A stretch of DNA of 64,000 nucleotides from contig NZ_CP168030.1 of the NCBI RefSeq assembly GCF_041529975.1, forward strand, positions 2,232,001 to 2,296,000, given 5' to 3'. A model generated the notes under the pieces. That model was not told the origin of the DNA and searched no databases. It worked only from the letters and a program-made list of their open reading frames with translations. Origin of the DNA: Microbacterium maritypicum (GTDB lineage: Bacteria; Actinomycetota; Actinomycetes; Actinomycetales; Microbacteriaceae). Position numbers and translations under genes: made by a program. Every line of letters begins with the position of its first letter. Positions within the stretch are counted from its first letter, which is position 1. This document shows positions 49,570 to 57,593 of the stretch, piece by piece.

Positions 49570-50609
49570 GCGCGCCTCACCCTCGGGTCGAGCTGACGGT
49601 AGATGAGGTCCGCGATGAGGTTCATCACGATGATGATCGTGGAGAACACCACGAAGGTGCCCTGCAGGAGGGGCAGGTCGGGACCGGAGATGGCCTCGAA
49701 GGTGAGCTTGCCCAGTCCGGGCCACGAGAACACGGTCTCCACCGTCACCGCCCCGGCGATCAGCCCGCCGATGTGCATGAAGACGAGGGTGACGGTCGGG
49801 AGCAGGGCGTTGGGGACGGCGTGGCGTCGGCGCACGAGGTCCTCCCGCAGTCCCTTCGCGCGCGCGGTCGTGAGATAGTCGGCGCCCATCTCCTCCAGGA
49901 GCGAGCTGCGCATCACCATCAGGTACTGCGCATAGACGACGGCGACCATCGTGATCACGGGCAGGACCATGTGCGAGATCACGTCGAGGACGGCGCCGAC
50001 GGGATCGGTGGGCGGGTTGGGGGAGACCATCCCGCCGGTGGGGAACCAGTGCAGCGTGCCGCCGAAGATCATCAGCAGCAGCAGGGCGAGCCAGAACGTC
50101 GGGACCGACCAGAACACCAGCGAGGTGCCCGAGACGATGCGGTCGAAGGTGGAGCCGTGCTTCCACGCGGCCTTCTGCCCGAGCCACAGGCCGAGGGCGA
50201 TGGCGATGATCGCCGCGGTGCCGGTGAGGAGGATCGTGTTCCAGAAGTACATGCCGATGAGTTCGGAGACCGACGTGCGGTACACGTAGCTCGTGCCGAA
50301 GTTCAGCGTGAAGACGTTGCCGAGGTAGTCGATGAACTGCTGCCACAGGGGCTTGTTCAGGCCGAGCTGCTCGCGCAGCTGCGCCACCTGTTCGGCGCTC
50401 ATGCCGCGCTCGCGCGCGATCGATGCGACCGGGTCTCCGGGCAGGATCTTGAAGGCGAAGAATCCGAGGAGGATGACCATCGCCATGCTGATGGCCGCGC
50501 CGCCCAGCTTGACCAGGAAGTAGCGGAGGCCGCCGAGACCTCTCGGCTGCTCCTCGGCTGCGGCGCTGGTGGCGATGGCGGATGTGGATGGGGGAACCGC
50601 GTTCGACAT
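49566..50609 (-). CDS. Peptide ABC transporter permease (DppB type)
   Basis: The 347-aa permease has an N-terminal helix followed by the DppB/OppB signature FKILPGDPVASIARERG (about residues 49-65). The central membrane domain ends in an EAA-like loop (TTARAKGLREDLVRRRHAVP) and IAGAVTVETVFSWPGLG. It starts 71 bp after the solute-binding protein gene and is coupled to the DppC-type gene. Confidence 0.93.
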   Translation of the reverse strand: MSNAVPPSTSAIATSAAAEEQPRGLGGLRYFLVKLGGAAISMAMVILLGFFAFKILPGDPVASIARERGMSAEQVAQLREQLGLNKPLWQQFIDYLGNVFTLNFGTSYVYRTSVSELIGMYFWNTILLTGTAAIIAIALGLWLGQKAAWKHGSTFDRIVSGTSLVFWSVPTFWLALLLLMIFGGTLHWFPTGGMVSPNPPTDPVGAVLDVISHMVLPVITMVAVVYAQYLMVMRSSLLEEMGADYLTTARAKGLREDLVRRRHAVPNALLPTVTLVFMHIGGLIAGAVTVETVFSWPGLGKLTFEAISGPDLPLLQGTFVVFSTIIIVMNLIADLIYRQLDPRVRRA

Positions 50610-50680
50610 GAAGTCTCCTTACAGCGGACCGGGAGACGCCGCGGGGGCGGATGCCCGCCGCCCACGGCGTCTCGCTGGAG

Positions 50681-52513
50681 TCATTCGACGTCGGCGATGT
50701 TGCGACGACGGATCAGGAAGAAGACCAGTCCTCCGATGAGGACCACTCCCACCACGATGCCTCCGATGATGAGTCCGGTGTTCGTGCCGGTGCCGCTGGC
50801 GGTCGCGCCCTCGACGGGCTCCACCGTGAGGTAGCCCCAGTAGCCGGCCTGGTTCGCGATGATGCCACCGTCCTTGGGCTGCAGGGTGAAGCCGGTGAAC
50901 CGGTCGGAGCGGTAGGCCTCGAGCGAGTTGGCGTACCAGGTGGCGACCTGCGCCGTGTCGGTGTAGTTCAGCGCCAGCATGTCGTGCACGATCTCCTGGC
51001 GCTTCTCCTCGTCGATCTCCGAGCGCTGCTGGGCGTACAACTCGTCGAACTCGGGGTTGCAGTAGCCGTCCTGCGTGGTGCCGCCGGTGCCGTCTGTCGC
51101 CGTGGGCAGGTTCATGCAGGTGTTGATGCCGAGCTGGTAGTCGGGGTCGGGGTTGACGGACCATCCGCTGAAGTACAGGTCGTAGTCGCCGGACGTGGCC
51201 TTCGCGCTGATGGTGTCCGAGTCGGTCGACTCGACCGCGATCTCGATCCCGATGTCCTTCATCCACGGGACGAAGAACTCGGCGATGGACTGCTCGTTCG
51301 AGTCGTCGGCGTCCGTCAGCAGGCGCAGGCTCAGACGCTGTCCGTCCTTCTCCCTGATGCCGTCGGCAGCGGGCACCCAGCCCGCGTCGTCGAGCTTCGC
51401 CTTCGCGGCGTCGGGGTCGAACCCGACGATCACCTCATCATCGTCCGAGAGGTGCCACTTCGGGAAGGACGCGGGGATGAAGCTGGTGGCCTGCACGCCC
51501 TCGCCGGAGAGCACCTTGTCGAGCAGCGTCTCCGTGTCGGTGCCGAGGCGGATCGCCTGTCGGACCTCGAGGTCCTTCAGCGCCGCGTTACCGGTGCCGT
51601 AGGGCACGTTCTCGCGGGTCTGCTGGCCCAGGTTGATGCTGATCGAGTGATAGCGGCGGCCGATCCCGGAATGGGTCGTGATGCCCTCGACGCCGTCGAG
51701 CGCCTCGAACTGCGTCGGGGTGAGGCCCGAGACGAGGTCGACGTCGCCGGCCTTCAGCGCCTGCACCTGGGCGTCCGAGTTGGTGTAGTACACGTACTGG
51801 ATCGCGTCGATCTTGGGGGCACCACGCCAGAAGTTCTTGTTCGCCTTGAGCACGATCGACTGGTTGGCCGAGTAGCTGTCCAGGACGAAGGGGCCGGAGC
51901 CGACCACCTCGGAGTCGTTCGCGAACGTGGTCGGGTCGTCGACCGCCTCCCAGATGTGCTGCGGGACGATCGGGATCTCGGAGCCGGGGTTGGGTGCCTG
52001 CGGCGTCTTGAGCGAGATCACCACGGTCTTGTCGTCGGGGGTCTCGACCGAGTCGAAGTTGGAGACGAGGTTGCCGTTCGCGGTCCCGAGGGCCGGCACG
52101 GTCATCATCTGGTCGTAGGTGTACTTCACATCGGCCGAGGTGATCGGCTCGCCGTCCGACCAGGTGAGATCGTCCTGCAGGGTGAAGGTCCAGGTCTGGC
52201 CGCCGTCGCTGGCCTCCCAGGAGTCGGCGAGGCCCTTGGTGGGGGAACCGTCCTCGGCGTCGTTCTGCACGAGGGACTCGTACACGTAGCGGATGATGTT
52301 CGTCGGCGTCAGGTAGATCGAGATGAACGGGTTGAACGTGTCGACGAAGCCGGACGTCGCGATGCGCAACGTGGTCTCGGAGGCGGGGGATTCGGTGGCG
52401 GCACTCACGGACTGCGCCTGAGCGGCACCGGCGGGAGCAGCGATGAGGAGCGCGGAGGCGATCGCAGCGGCGGTCAGACTTCGTGCTGTTCTGGAGCGGG
52501 GGGCAAGACGCAT
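50681..52513 (-). CDS. Peptide ABC transporter substrate-binding protein with C-terminal membrane anchor
   Basis: The 610-aa family 5 solute-binding protein begins at ATG 52513 with a Sec-type signal peptide (basic RLAPRSRTARS, hydrophobic core, AGAAQA cleavage region). It has no lipobox cysteine. Conserved blocks include SGFVDTFNPFISIYLTP, TWTFTLQDDLTWSDGEPITS and VRQAIRLGTDTETL. The end is unusual: a Gly/Thr-rich linker, then a single hydrophobic helix at about residues 577-600 and a basic RRRN stop-transfer, so it is held by its C-terminus rather than by lipid. AAGGGA precedes the start. Substrate probably oligopeptides. Confidence 0.9.
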   Translation of the reverse strand: MRLAPRSRTARSLTAAAIASALLIAAPAGAAQAQSVSAATESPASETTLRIATSGFVDTFNPFISIYLTPTNIIRYVYESLVQNDAEDGSPTKGLADSWEASDGGQTWTFTLQDDLTWSDGEPITSADVKYTYDQMMTVPALGTANGNLVSNFDSVETPDDKTVVISLKTPQAPNPGSEIPIVPQHIWEAVDDPTTFANDSEVVGSGPFVLDSYSANQSIVLKANKNFWRGAPKIDAIQYVYYTNSDAQVQALKAGDVDLVSGLTPTQFEALDGVEGITTHSGIGRRYHSISINLGQQTRENVPYGTGNAALKDLEVRQAIRLGTDTETLLDKVLSGEGVQATSFIPASFPKWHLSDDDEVIVGFDPDAAKAKLDDAGWVPAADGIREKDGQRLSLRLLTDADDSNEQSIAEFFVPWMKDIGIEIAVESTDSDTISAKATSGDYDLYFSGWSVNPDPDYQLGINTCMNLPTATDGTGGTTQDGYCNPEFDELYAQQRSEIDEEKRQEIVHDMLALNYTDTAQVATWYANSLEAYRSDRFTGFTLQPKDGGIIANQAGYWGYLTVEPVEGATASGTGTNTGLIIGGIVVGVVLIGGLVFFLIRRRNIADVE

Positions 52514-52750
52514 AGAAGAAGTCCCTTCGGGCACCGCCCGGATCCACGATGAAGCCGGGTCGGTGGAGACCATGCAAGCGGAAGTCTGCCTCCGGGTCAA
52601 GGGATTCGTTGCGTATCGTCGAAGATTTTTCGTAAGTCGGCATCTGGGCGCAGGTTGCTTTCCGGGTGTAACAGCCCGGAAACATGCGGATGCAAGGATG
52701 CGCCCCACGCGAAGGGAGTTCGAAGATGCGGTATTTCCGTCCCGAGATCC

Positions 52751-52802
52751 GGAACGTATCCCTCGGATCAGCGTGATCAGGGCGCAAACGGGAATCGTAT
52801 CC
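52751..52802. promoter_or_regulatory. Clustered motifs upstream of the peptide transporter operon
   Basis: The 289-bp gap 52514-52802 holds no gene. It contains GGAACGTATCC (52751-52761), GGAATCGTATCC (52791-52802) and, between them, a perfect inverted repeat GATCA-GCG-TGATC (52766-52778). GGAANCGTATC recurs in the nearby divergent promoter region. These look like regulator binding sites controlling the leftward operon. Nearer the gene, TTGACC on the minus strand (52595-52600) is a possible -35 box with no strong partner. Confidence 0.5.
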
Positions 52803-53951
52803 TCACTCCGCGGGCAGGGTGAGCACGGCACGCAGGAGTGCGATGCGCTCGCCGAGGGAGGAGCGCAGGAAGTGCTCGTCCTCCGCATGCGCGCCGCCTC
52901 CGCGGGGTCCGAATCCGTCGACCGTCGGCAGCCCGAGGGCGCCCAGCAGATTGGTGTCGCCCGCGCCGGCCGCCGGACGCGCCTCGATGCGCTGTCCGAT
53001 GCCGGCGGCGGACCGTTCGATGGCCGCCACCAGCGCGGCGTCCTGCGCGGAGGCGAGCCAGGCAGGGCGGGCGCTCAAGGTCTCGACGACGATCTCCGCA
53101 CCGGCGCGGACGGGCCGCAGTGCGGCGAGTGCCCGCATCACCCGCTCCTCGGTGACCGGATCGGTGAAGCGGAGACCGATCTCCGCCTCTGCCCGTGCGG
53201 GGATCACGTTGGCGCGGGCGCCACCGGAGATCGTCCCCACATTGCAGAGCACGGGTCCCGGCAAGGCGGGATCCGCGACGATCTCTCGCACCCGCATCAA
53301 CTGATCGACGAGCTCGTCCACGGCGGAGATGCCGTGCTCGGGGTCGAGGGCGGCGTGTGCGGCGCGCCCGGTGACCGCGATCCTGACCCGTGCGCTCCCG
53401 CGCCTGCCGACCTTGAGGGCGCCGTCCGGATGTGGCGACTCGAATCCGATGGCCGCGACAGCTCCGCGTGCGCGTTCGGCGAGCAGGGGACCCGACTCGG
53501 GCGAGCCGACCTCCTCGTCGGCGACCAGGACGATGCGCACGGCTCTGCGGCGTTCGCGCGGGAGCGGCTGAAGTCGCCGCAGGGCTTCGAGCATGACCAC
53601 GATCCCGGCCTTCATGTCGTAGGCGCCGGGCCCGCGCACCACGTCCCCCTGCTGAGACCAGGGCAGCGCGCCGTCGAGGGTGCCCTCCGGCCACACGGTG
53701 TCGGTGTGACCGATCAGGAGGTACGGATCGCCGGCTCCGGCGACGTCGATGACGAGATCCGTTCCCGCGGCGGTCGGCTCCTGGCGGACCTCCCCGCCGA
53801 CGCCCTCGAACCATCCGGTGAGGAGATCGGCGATGCTGCGGCTCGCCACGGCATCGCGGGTGGGCGACTCGCGGGTCACAAGTTCGCGCACGAGTGCGAT
53901 GATGTCGTCTGAAGGGTGGTCCGCTCCGGGAGCTGCCGGGAAAGTGGTCAC
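52803..53951 (-). CDS. M20-family deacylase/peptidase, candidate N-succinyl-L-amino acid hydrolase
   Basis: The 382-aa zinc hydrolase is of the ArgE/DapE/carboxypeptidase G2 group. Metal and catalytic residues are visible: H82 and D84 (GHTDTV), D112 (GPGAYDMKAG), E146/E147 (VADEEVGSPESG), and the late His in GGGAHAEDEHFL. A dimerisation domain lies at about 175-290. GTG 53951 is used because the longer frame upstream runs into the divergent gene. Family members remove N-acyl groups or C-terminal Glu. Divergence from a GNAT/racemase operon suggests it removes the succinyl group from N-succinyl-L-amino acids (inference). Confidence 0.87.
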   Translation of the reverse strand: MTTFPAAPGADHPSDDIIALVRELVTRESPTRDAVASRSIADLLTGWFEGVGGEVRQEPTAAGTDLVIDVAGAGDPYLLIGHTDTVWPEGTLDGALPWSQQGDVVRGPGAYDMKAGIVVMLEALRRLQPLPRERRRAVRIVLVADEEVGSPESGPLLAERARGAVAAIGFESPHPDGALKVGRRGSARVRIAVTGRAAHAALDPEHGISAVDELVDQLMRVREIVADPALPGPVLCNVGTISGGARANVIPARAEAEIGLRFTDPVTEERVMRALAALRPVRAGAEIVVETLSARPAWLASAQDAALVAAIERSAAGIGQRIEARPAAGAGDTNLLGALGLPTVDGFGPRGGGAHAEDEHFLRSSLGERIALLRAVLTLPAE

Positions 53952-53957
53952 AGTTAC

Positions 53958-54045
53958 GAACCGTATCTGCCTCTTGATTGAGGTGCAAGCCGCCGATAAC
54001 ATCGCTCCCAGCTGCATCACTCGTTCGATCTTAGGAAACGTATCG
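53958..54045. promoter_or_regulatory. Divergent promoter region with GAACCGTATC and GGAAACGTATCG
   Basis: The 93 bp between the M20 gene and the GNAT gene carry GAACCGTATC (53958-53967) at the M20 end and GGAAACGTATCG (54034-54045) at the GNAT end. Both match the GGAANCGTATC motif found twice before the transporter operon. The second overlaps the probable ribosome site (AGGAAA) and start of the GNAT gene. Confidence 0.45.
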
Positions 54046-54830
54046 TGCCTCACTCTTCGGTGGCCGCCGACGCGGGCGTCGGTTACGACTGCCGCGAACT
54101 GACCCAGTACTCCGAGTTCCGTGAGGCGGCGGCACTCTATGCGCGCGTCTTCGCGTACACCGAGCAGGAGTACGCGCTCAACGCCAATCTGCTCACCGCG
54201 CTCGCACGTAACGGCGGATCCGCGGTGGGGGCCTTCGCAGACGACGGGGGGCTCATCGGGTTCGCGTACGGCTTCGCGGGCTGCGATGCGAGCGGGACCC
54301 ACTTCCACTACTCGCAGGCGGCCGCGGTCGATGCCGCGCAGCAGGGCCGCGGAGTCGGTCAGGCGCTCAAGCTCGCTCAACGCGACGTCGCGCTCCGGTG
54401 GGGGCAGCAGTCCATGCGCTGGACCTTCGATCCGCTGCTGGCGCGGAACGCGCACTTCAACCTCAGCTCACTCGGTGCGGTCGGCATCGCGTTCGAACGC
54501 GACTACTACGCCCGGCCCGACACCGACCGGCTCGTGGTCTCCTGGGATCTGACCGCGACCACGACCGCACCCCGGGCGCCGCGATCGGGCGTTCCGGCGG
54601 GACTGGGCAGGGAGGACTGGGGGCGCGTCGTGCACGTCGGCGACGCCGATTGGATCGCGATCCCCGCGCGTGCGGATGAGCTCGCCCCCGGCGAGCGCCC
54701 GGCGCTGCGGCGGCAGCTGGAGAGTGCGATGACGGAGGTGTTCCGGCGAGGCGACGTGCTCGTCGCGGCCTCCCGTGTCGACGAGCACACCGCGGTCTAC
54801 CGCGCCACTTCAGGAAAGGCCATCGCATGA
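54045..54830 (+). CDS. GNAT N-acyltransferase, candidate D-amino acid N-succinyltransferase
   Basis: The 261-aa protein has one GNAT domain at about residues 15-165. The acyl-CoA pyrophosphate loop is QQGRGVGQALK, followed by RWTFDPLLARNAHFNLSSLGAVG, a block typical of the COG3375 GNAT family. Members encoded beside N-succinylamino acid racemase succinylate D-amino acids in Geobacillus (Sakai et al. 2006, from memory). The C-terminal about 80 residues are an extra alpha/beta segment. The GTG start is preceded by AGGAAA. It heads the rightward operon and overlaps the SIS gene by 4 bp. Confidence 0.85.
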   Translation: MPHSSVAADAGVGYDCRELTQYSEFREAAALYARVFAYTEQEYALNANLLTALARNGGSAVGAFADDGGLIGFAYGFAGCDASGTHFHYSQAAAVDAAQQGRGVGQALKLAQRDVALRWGQQSMRWTFDPLLARNAHFNLSSLGAVGIAFERDYYARPDTDRLVVSWDLTATTTAPRAPRSGVPAGLGREDWGRVVHVGDADWIAIPARADELAPGERPALRRQLESAMTEVFRRGDVLVAASRVDEHTAVYRATSGKAIA

Positions 54831-55516
54831 GCGACCAGCAGCACGAGGACCGCGAGCTCGTTTCGCCGCGGGACCGCTTCGGCGAGCGCATCCGGACCAA
54901 CCTCTCGGCGGAGAGCATCCAGGCGCGCATCATCGAGACCGAGCTGCGCACGCTCGCGCTCACGTTCGAGGAGCTGAGCACGTCGGCCCAGGTGCCGCAG
55001 GCCGCGGCGCTGCTGCTGGGCGCCCGACGACGCTACGTCGCGGGTGAGGGGAAGGCGGCGGCCTACGCGCAGCTGCTCAACGCCGACCTGTCCGCGACGC
55101 TGTCCAACGTCTTCCTCGTCGACGGGCATGCGCTGCAGCCGCTGACCGTGCTGACGGATGTACGGGCCTCCGACGTGCTCATCGCCTTCTCCCTCCGGCG
55201 CTACCGCGAGGAGACCGTGCGGCTCGGGCAGTTGTTCCGGGAGGCCGGCGGGCAGCTCGTGGTGATCACCGACAGCGAGGACGCCCCGCTGGCGCCGCTC
55301 GCGACCTCGCTCATCCGGGTGCGCACCGGGTCGGCCTCCTACGCGGACTCGCCCACCCCGGTCGCGGCCGTCTGCCACCTGCTGAGTGCGCTGACGACGG
55401 CGAGCGCGAAGGGAGCCCGCCGTCGCCTGGCTGAGCGCGATCGGCTCGTCGCACGACTGGGACTGTACAGTTCGGATCCCTCGCGGCCCGAGGTCGACGA
55501 GGAGGTGGAGACGTGA
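54827..55516 (+). CDS. RpiR-type SIS domain protein without a DNA-binding domain
   Basis: The 229-aa protein has a phosphosugar-binding SIS domain at about residues 60-200: VAGEGKAAAYAQLLNADLS, then ASDVLIAFSLRRYREETVRL and GGQLVVITDSEDAPLAPLA, all typical of RpiR regulators. The usual 75-residue N-terminal helix-turn-helix is missing; only about 45 helical residues precede the SIS fold. No upstream extension is possible because the frame is closed just before the ATG. It overlaps the genes on both sides by 4 bp. It may sense a sugar phosphate or modulate an enzyme; function unknown. Confidence 0.85.
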   Translation: MSDQQHEDRELVSPRDRFGERIRTNLSAESIQARIIETELRTLALTFEELSTSAQVPQAAALLLGARRRYVAGEGKAAAYAQLLNADLSATLSNVFLVDGHALQPLTVLTDVRASDVLIAFSLRRYREETVRLGQLFREAGGQLVVITDSEDAPLAPLATSLIRVRTGSASYADSPTPVAAVCHLLSALTTASAKGARRRLAERDRLVARLGLYSSDPSRPEVDEEVET

Positions 55517-56661
55517 AGATCACCCGCATCCGGCTGTTCGCGGTGCGTCAGGACCTGCGGCACAGCTTCGAGACCAGTTCGCATCGTAAATCCGGCATCG
55601 AGCACATCATCGTCGAGGCCACCGACGAGGAAGGCCGTCGTGGCTGGGGAGAGATCGCCGCGCCCAGCGACCCGTACTTCGGCGCGGAGACGACCACGAC
55701 GGCGTGGGAGATCGCCACCCGCTACCTCGTGCCGGCCCTCGTCGGCGCCGAGGGTGAGGAACCTGCCGATCTGGAGATGACGTGGGCGCGGGTACGCGGC
55801 AACGAGTTCGCCCGAGCCGGCTTCTCCGGCGCGGTGTGGGACCTCTTCGCCCGCCGCCGGGGGCTCTCCCTCGCGACGGCGCTCGGGGGCACCCGTGACG
55901 AGGTGGTGGCAGGAGTCTCGCTCGGCATCGAGCCGTCGATCGACGAGCTCCTGGGCCAGGTGGAGCTGCAGCGCGCCGCAGGATATCCGCGCGTGAAGCT
56001 CAAGATCGCCCCCGGGTGGGACGTGGAGCCGGTGCGAGCGGTGCGCGACGCGCACCCCGACCTCGACCTCCACGTCGACGCGAACGGCGCGTATCCCGAC
56101 GACGACGACTCCGCTGCCGTGTTCACACAGCTCGACGCACTGGGTCTGACCATGATCGAGCAGCCGTTCGCCCCGCGGGAGATGGTGGCGCATGCGACGC
56201 TCCAGGCCCGGATCGGAACGGCGGTGTGCCTGGACGAGTCCGTCATCGGGCTCGGCGATCTGCGCACGATGATCAGGCTCTCCGCCGCGCGCATCCTCAA
56301 CATCAAGGTGTCGCGGATGGGGGGACTCACCGTCGCGAAGGCGGCGCACGACCTCGCCGTCGACGCCGGCATCCCCGTCTGGTGCGGGGGCATGCACGAG
56401 TTCGGGATCGGTCGGGCGGCGAACGTCGCGATCTCGGCACTGCCCGGGTTCCTCCTCCCGTCGGACGTCTCCGGTTCCGACAAGTACTACGTCGACGACA
56501 TCATCGCCCCACCCGTCACCGCGGTGGAGGGCAGGGTGCAGGTTCCTCGCGGAGCGGGCATCGGCCACGACGTCCTCGTGGAGCGGATCGAGCGGGCCGC
56601 GTTCCGCACCTGGGATTCCGCCGACACCACCGTCCGCGATCCCGCGCTCACACACGGGTGA
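55513..56661 (+). CDS. N-succinylamino acid racemase / o-succinylbenzoate synthase family (enolase superfamily)
   Basis: The 382-aa TIM-barrel enzyme has the full NSAR/OSBS active site: K162-x-K164 (VKLKIAPGWD), metal ligands D189 (VDANGAY), E216 (MIEQPF) and D241 (CLDESV), and base K265 (NIKVSRMGG). An Arg three residues after K265 matches the position of R266 in the Amycolatopsis racemase, linked to racemase activity. VWCGGMHEFGIGRAANVA is also characteristic. No menaquinone gene is in the window, and GNAT and M20 genes flank it, so racemisation of N-succinylamino acids is more likely than OSB synthesis. GTG start with 4-bp overlap. Confidence 0.88.
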   Translation: MKITRIRLFAVRQDLRHSFETSSHRKSGIEHIIVEATDEEGRRGWGEIAAPSDPYFGAETTTTAWEIATRYLVPALVGAEGEEPADLEMTWARVRGNEFARAGFSGAVWDLFARRRGLSLATALGGTRDEVVAGVSLGIEPSIDELLGQVELQRAAGYPRVKLKIAPGWDVEPVRAVRDAHPDLDLHVDANGAYPDDDDSAAVFTQLDALGLTMIEQPFAPREMVAHATLQARIGTAVCLDESVIGLGDLRTMIRLSAARILNIKVSRMGGLTVAKAAHDLAVDAGIPVWCGGMHEFGIGRAANVAISALPGFLLPSDVSGSDKYYVDDIIAPPVTAVEGRVQVPRGAGIGHDVLVERIERAAFRTWDSADTTVRDPALTHG

Positions 56662-56686
56662 GACGCCCATTCCGGAGAGGACCATC

Positions 56687-57577
56687 ATGCGTGCGCTGCT
56701 GCTGTTTCGCCTCGACCTGTCGGGCACGTCCGCCGTCGAGGAGAGCATCCACCCCATCGACCCGCGTGAGCCGATCGTCAGGGCGACCGACCTCGGCGTC
56801 AATCGCGGCGACGGGGTGTTCGAGACCGCCGTGGTCCGCGGCGGCAGGCCGCAAGCACTCGAGGCTCATCTGACGCGCCTCGAACGCTCGGCGGCGCTGA
56901 TGGAGCTGCCCGCGCCCCGACGTGACCTGTGGCGAGCCGCGGTGCTCCGGGCGGCCGCGGCGGTGTCCCTTCCCGGAGTGCTGGAGGAAGGGGAGATCGC
57001 GTCCGTCAAGTTCGTCATGACCCGAGGCGACGAATTCGACCAGGGAGGGCCGACCGGTTGGGTGCTCGGGTTCGCCGGCAGCGACCCCTCCGCCGTCCGT
57101 ATGCGCGGCGTCCGCGCCGTCGTGCTGGATCGCGGCTACCGGCACGACGTGATGCAGACCGCCCCCTGGCTGCTGCAGGGAGCGAAGTCGCTCGCCTATG
57201 CGGTGAATCAGGCTGCCCTTCGGGAGGCGGCCCGTCGCGGCGCCGATGACGTGATCTTCGTGAGCGCAGACGGATTCGTGCTCGAGGGCCCGCGCTCGAC
57301 GCTGATCGCGCGCATCGACGGCGAGCTCGTCACACCACCCGCCGAGCTCGGCGTCCTCCCCGGAACGACCCAGGCCGATGCATTCTCGGGAATCACCGAC
57401 GTCCCGACGAGGATCGGGGTGCTCATGCGCGACGATCTGGATCGGGCGGATGCGCTGTGGTTGTGCTCCAGCACGCGCGGCGCGGTGCCGGTGGGGCAGC
57501 TCGACGGTGCGGAGCGGTTCATCGACCATGACCTGACCGTGCGGATGAACGCGGCGCTGGACGCGCGCGAGGACTGA
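56687..57577 (+). CDS. Class IV PLP aminotransferase/lyase (D-amino acid aminotransferase or aminodeoxychorismate lyase family)
   Basis: The 296-aa fold-type IV PLP enzyme has its PLP lysine at K167 in LLQGAKSLAYAVN, Glu200 in GFVLEGPRSTL, and the phosphate-binding LGVLPGTTQ. RATDLGVNRGDGVFETAVV is the family N-terminal motif. Sequence style is like actinobacterial 4-amino-4-deoxychorismate lyases, a group in which D-amino acid transaminase activity also occurs. No pabA or pabB is nearby; the operon context favours a D-amino acid substrate (inference). GGAGAGG precedes the ATG 26 bp after the racemase. Confidence 0.8.
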   Translation: MRALLLFRLDLSGTSAVEESIHPIDPREPIVRATDLGVNRGDGVFETAVVRGGRPQALEAHLTRLERSAALMELPAPRRDLWRAAVLRAAAAVSLPGVLEEGEIASVKFVMTRGDEFDQGGPTGWVLGFAGSDPSAVRMRGVRAVVLDRGYRHDVMQTAPWLLQGAKSLAYAVNQAALREAARRGADDVIFVSADGFVLEGPRSTLIARIDGELVTPPAELGVLPGTTQADAFSGITDVPTRIGVLMRDDLDRADALWLCSSTRGAVPVGQLDGAERFIDHDLTVRMNAALDARED

Positions 57578-57593
57578 GAGAGGTGCACAGCGG

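Noticed and set aside
52443-53912. Plus-strand open frame over the M20 gene and the transporter control region
   Set aside because: Antisense shadow of the M20 gene with Arg/Gly/Ala-rich composition and no domain.
55513-56661. Enolase-superfamily protein as the menaquinone enzyme MenC
   Set aside because: No other men gene is in the window, and it is flanked by GNAT and M20 genes in coupled operons. A dual role cannot be excluded without the whole genome.
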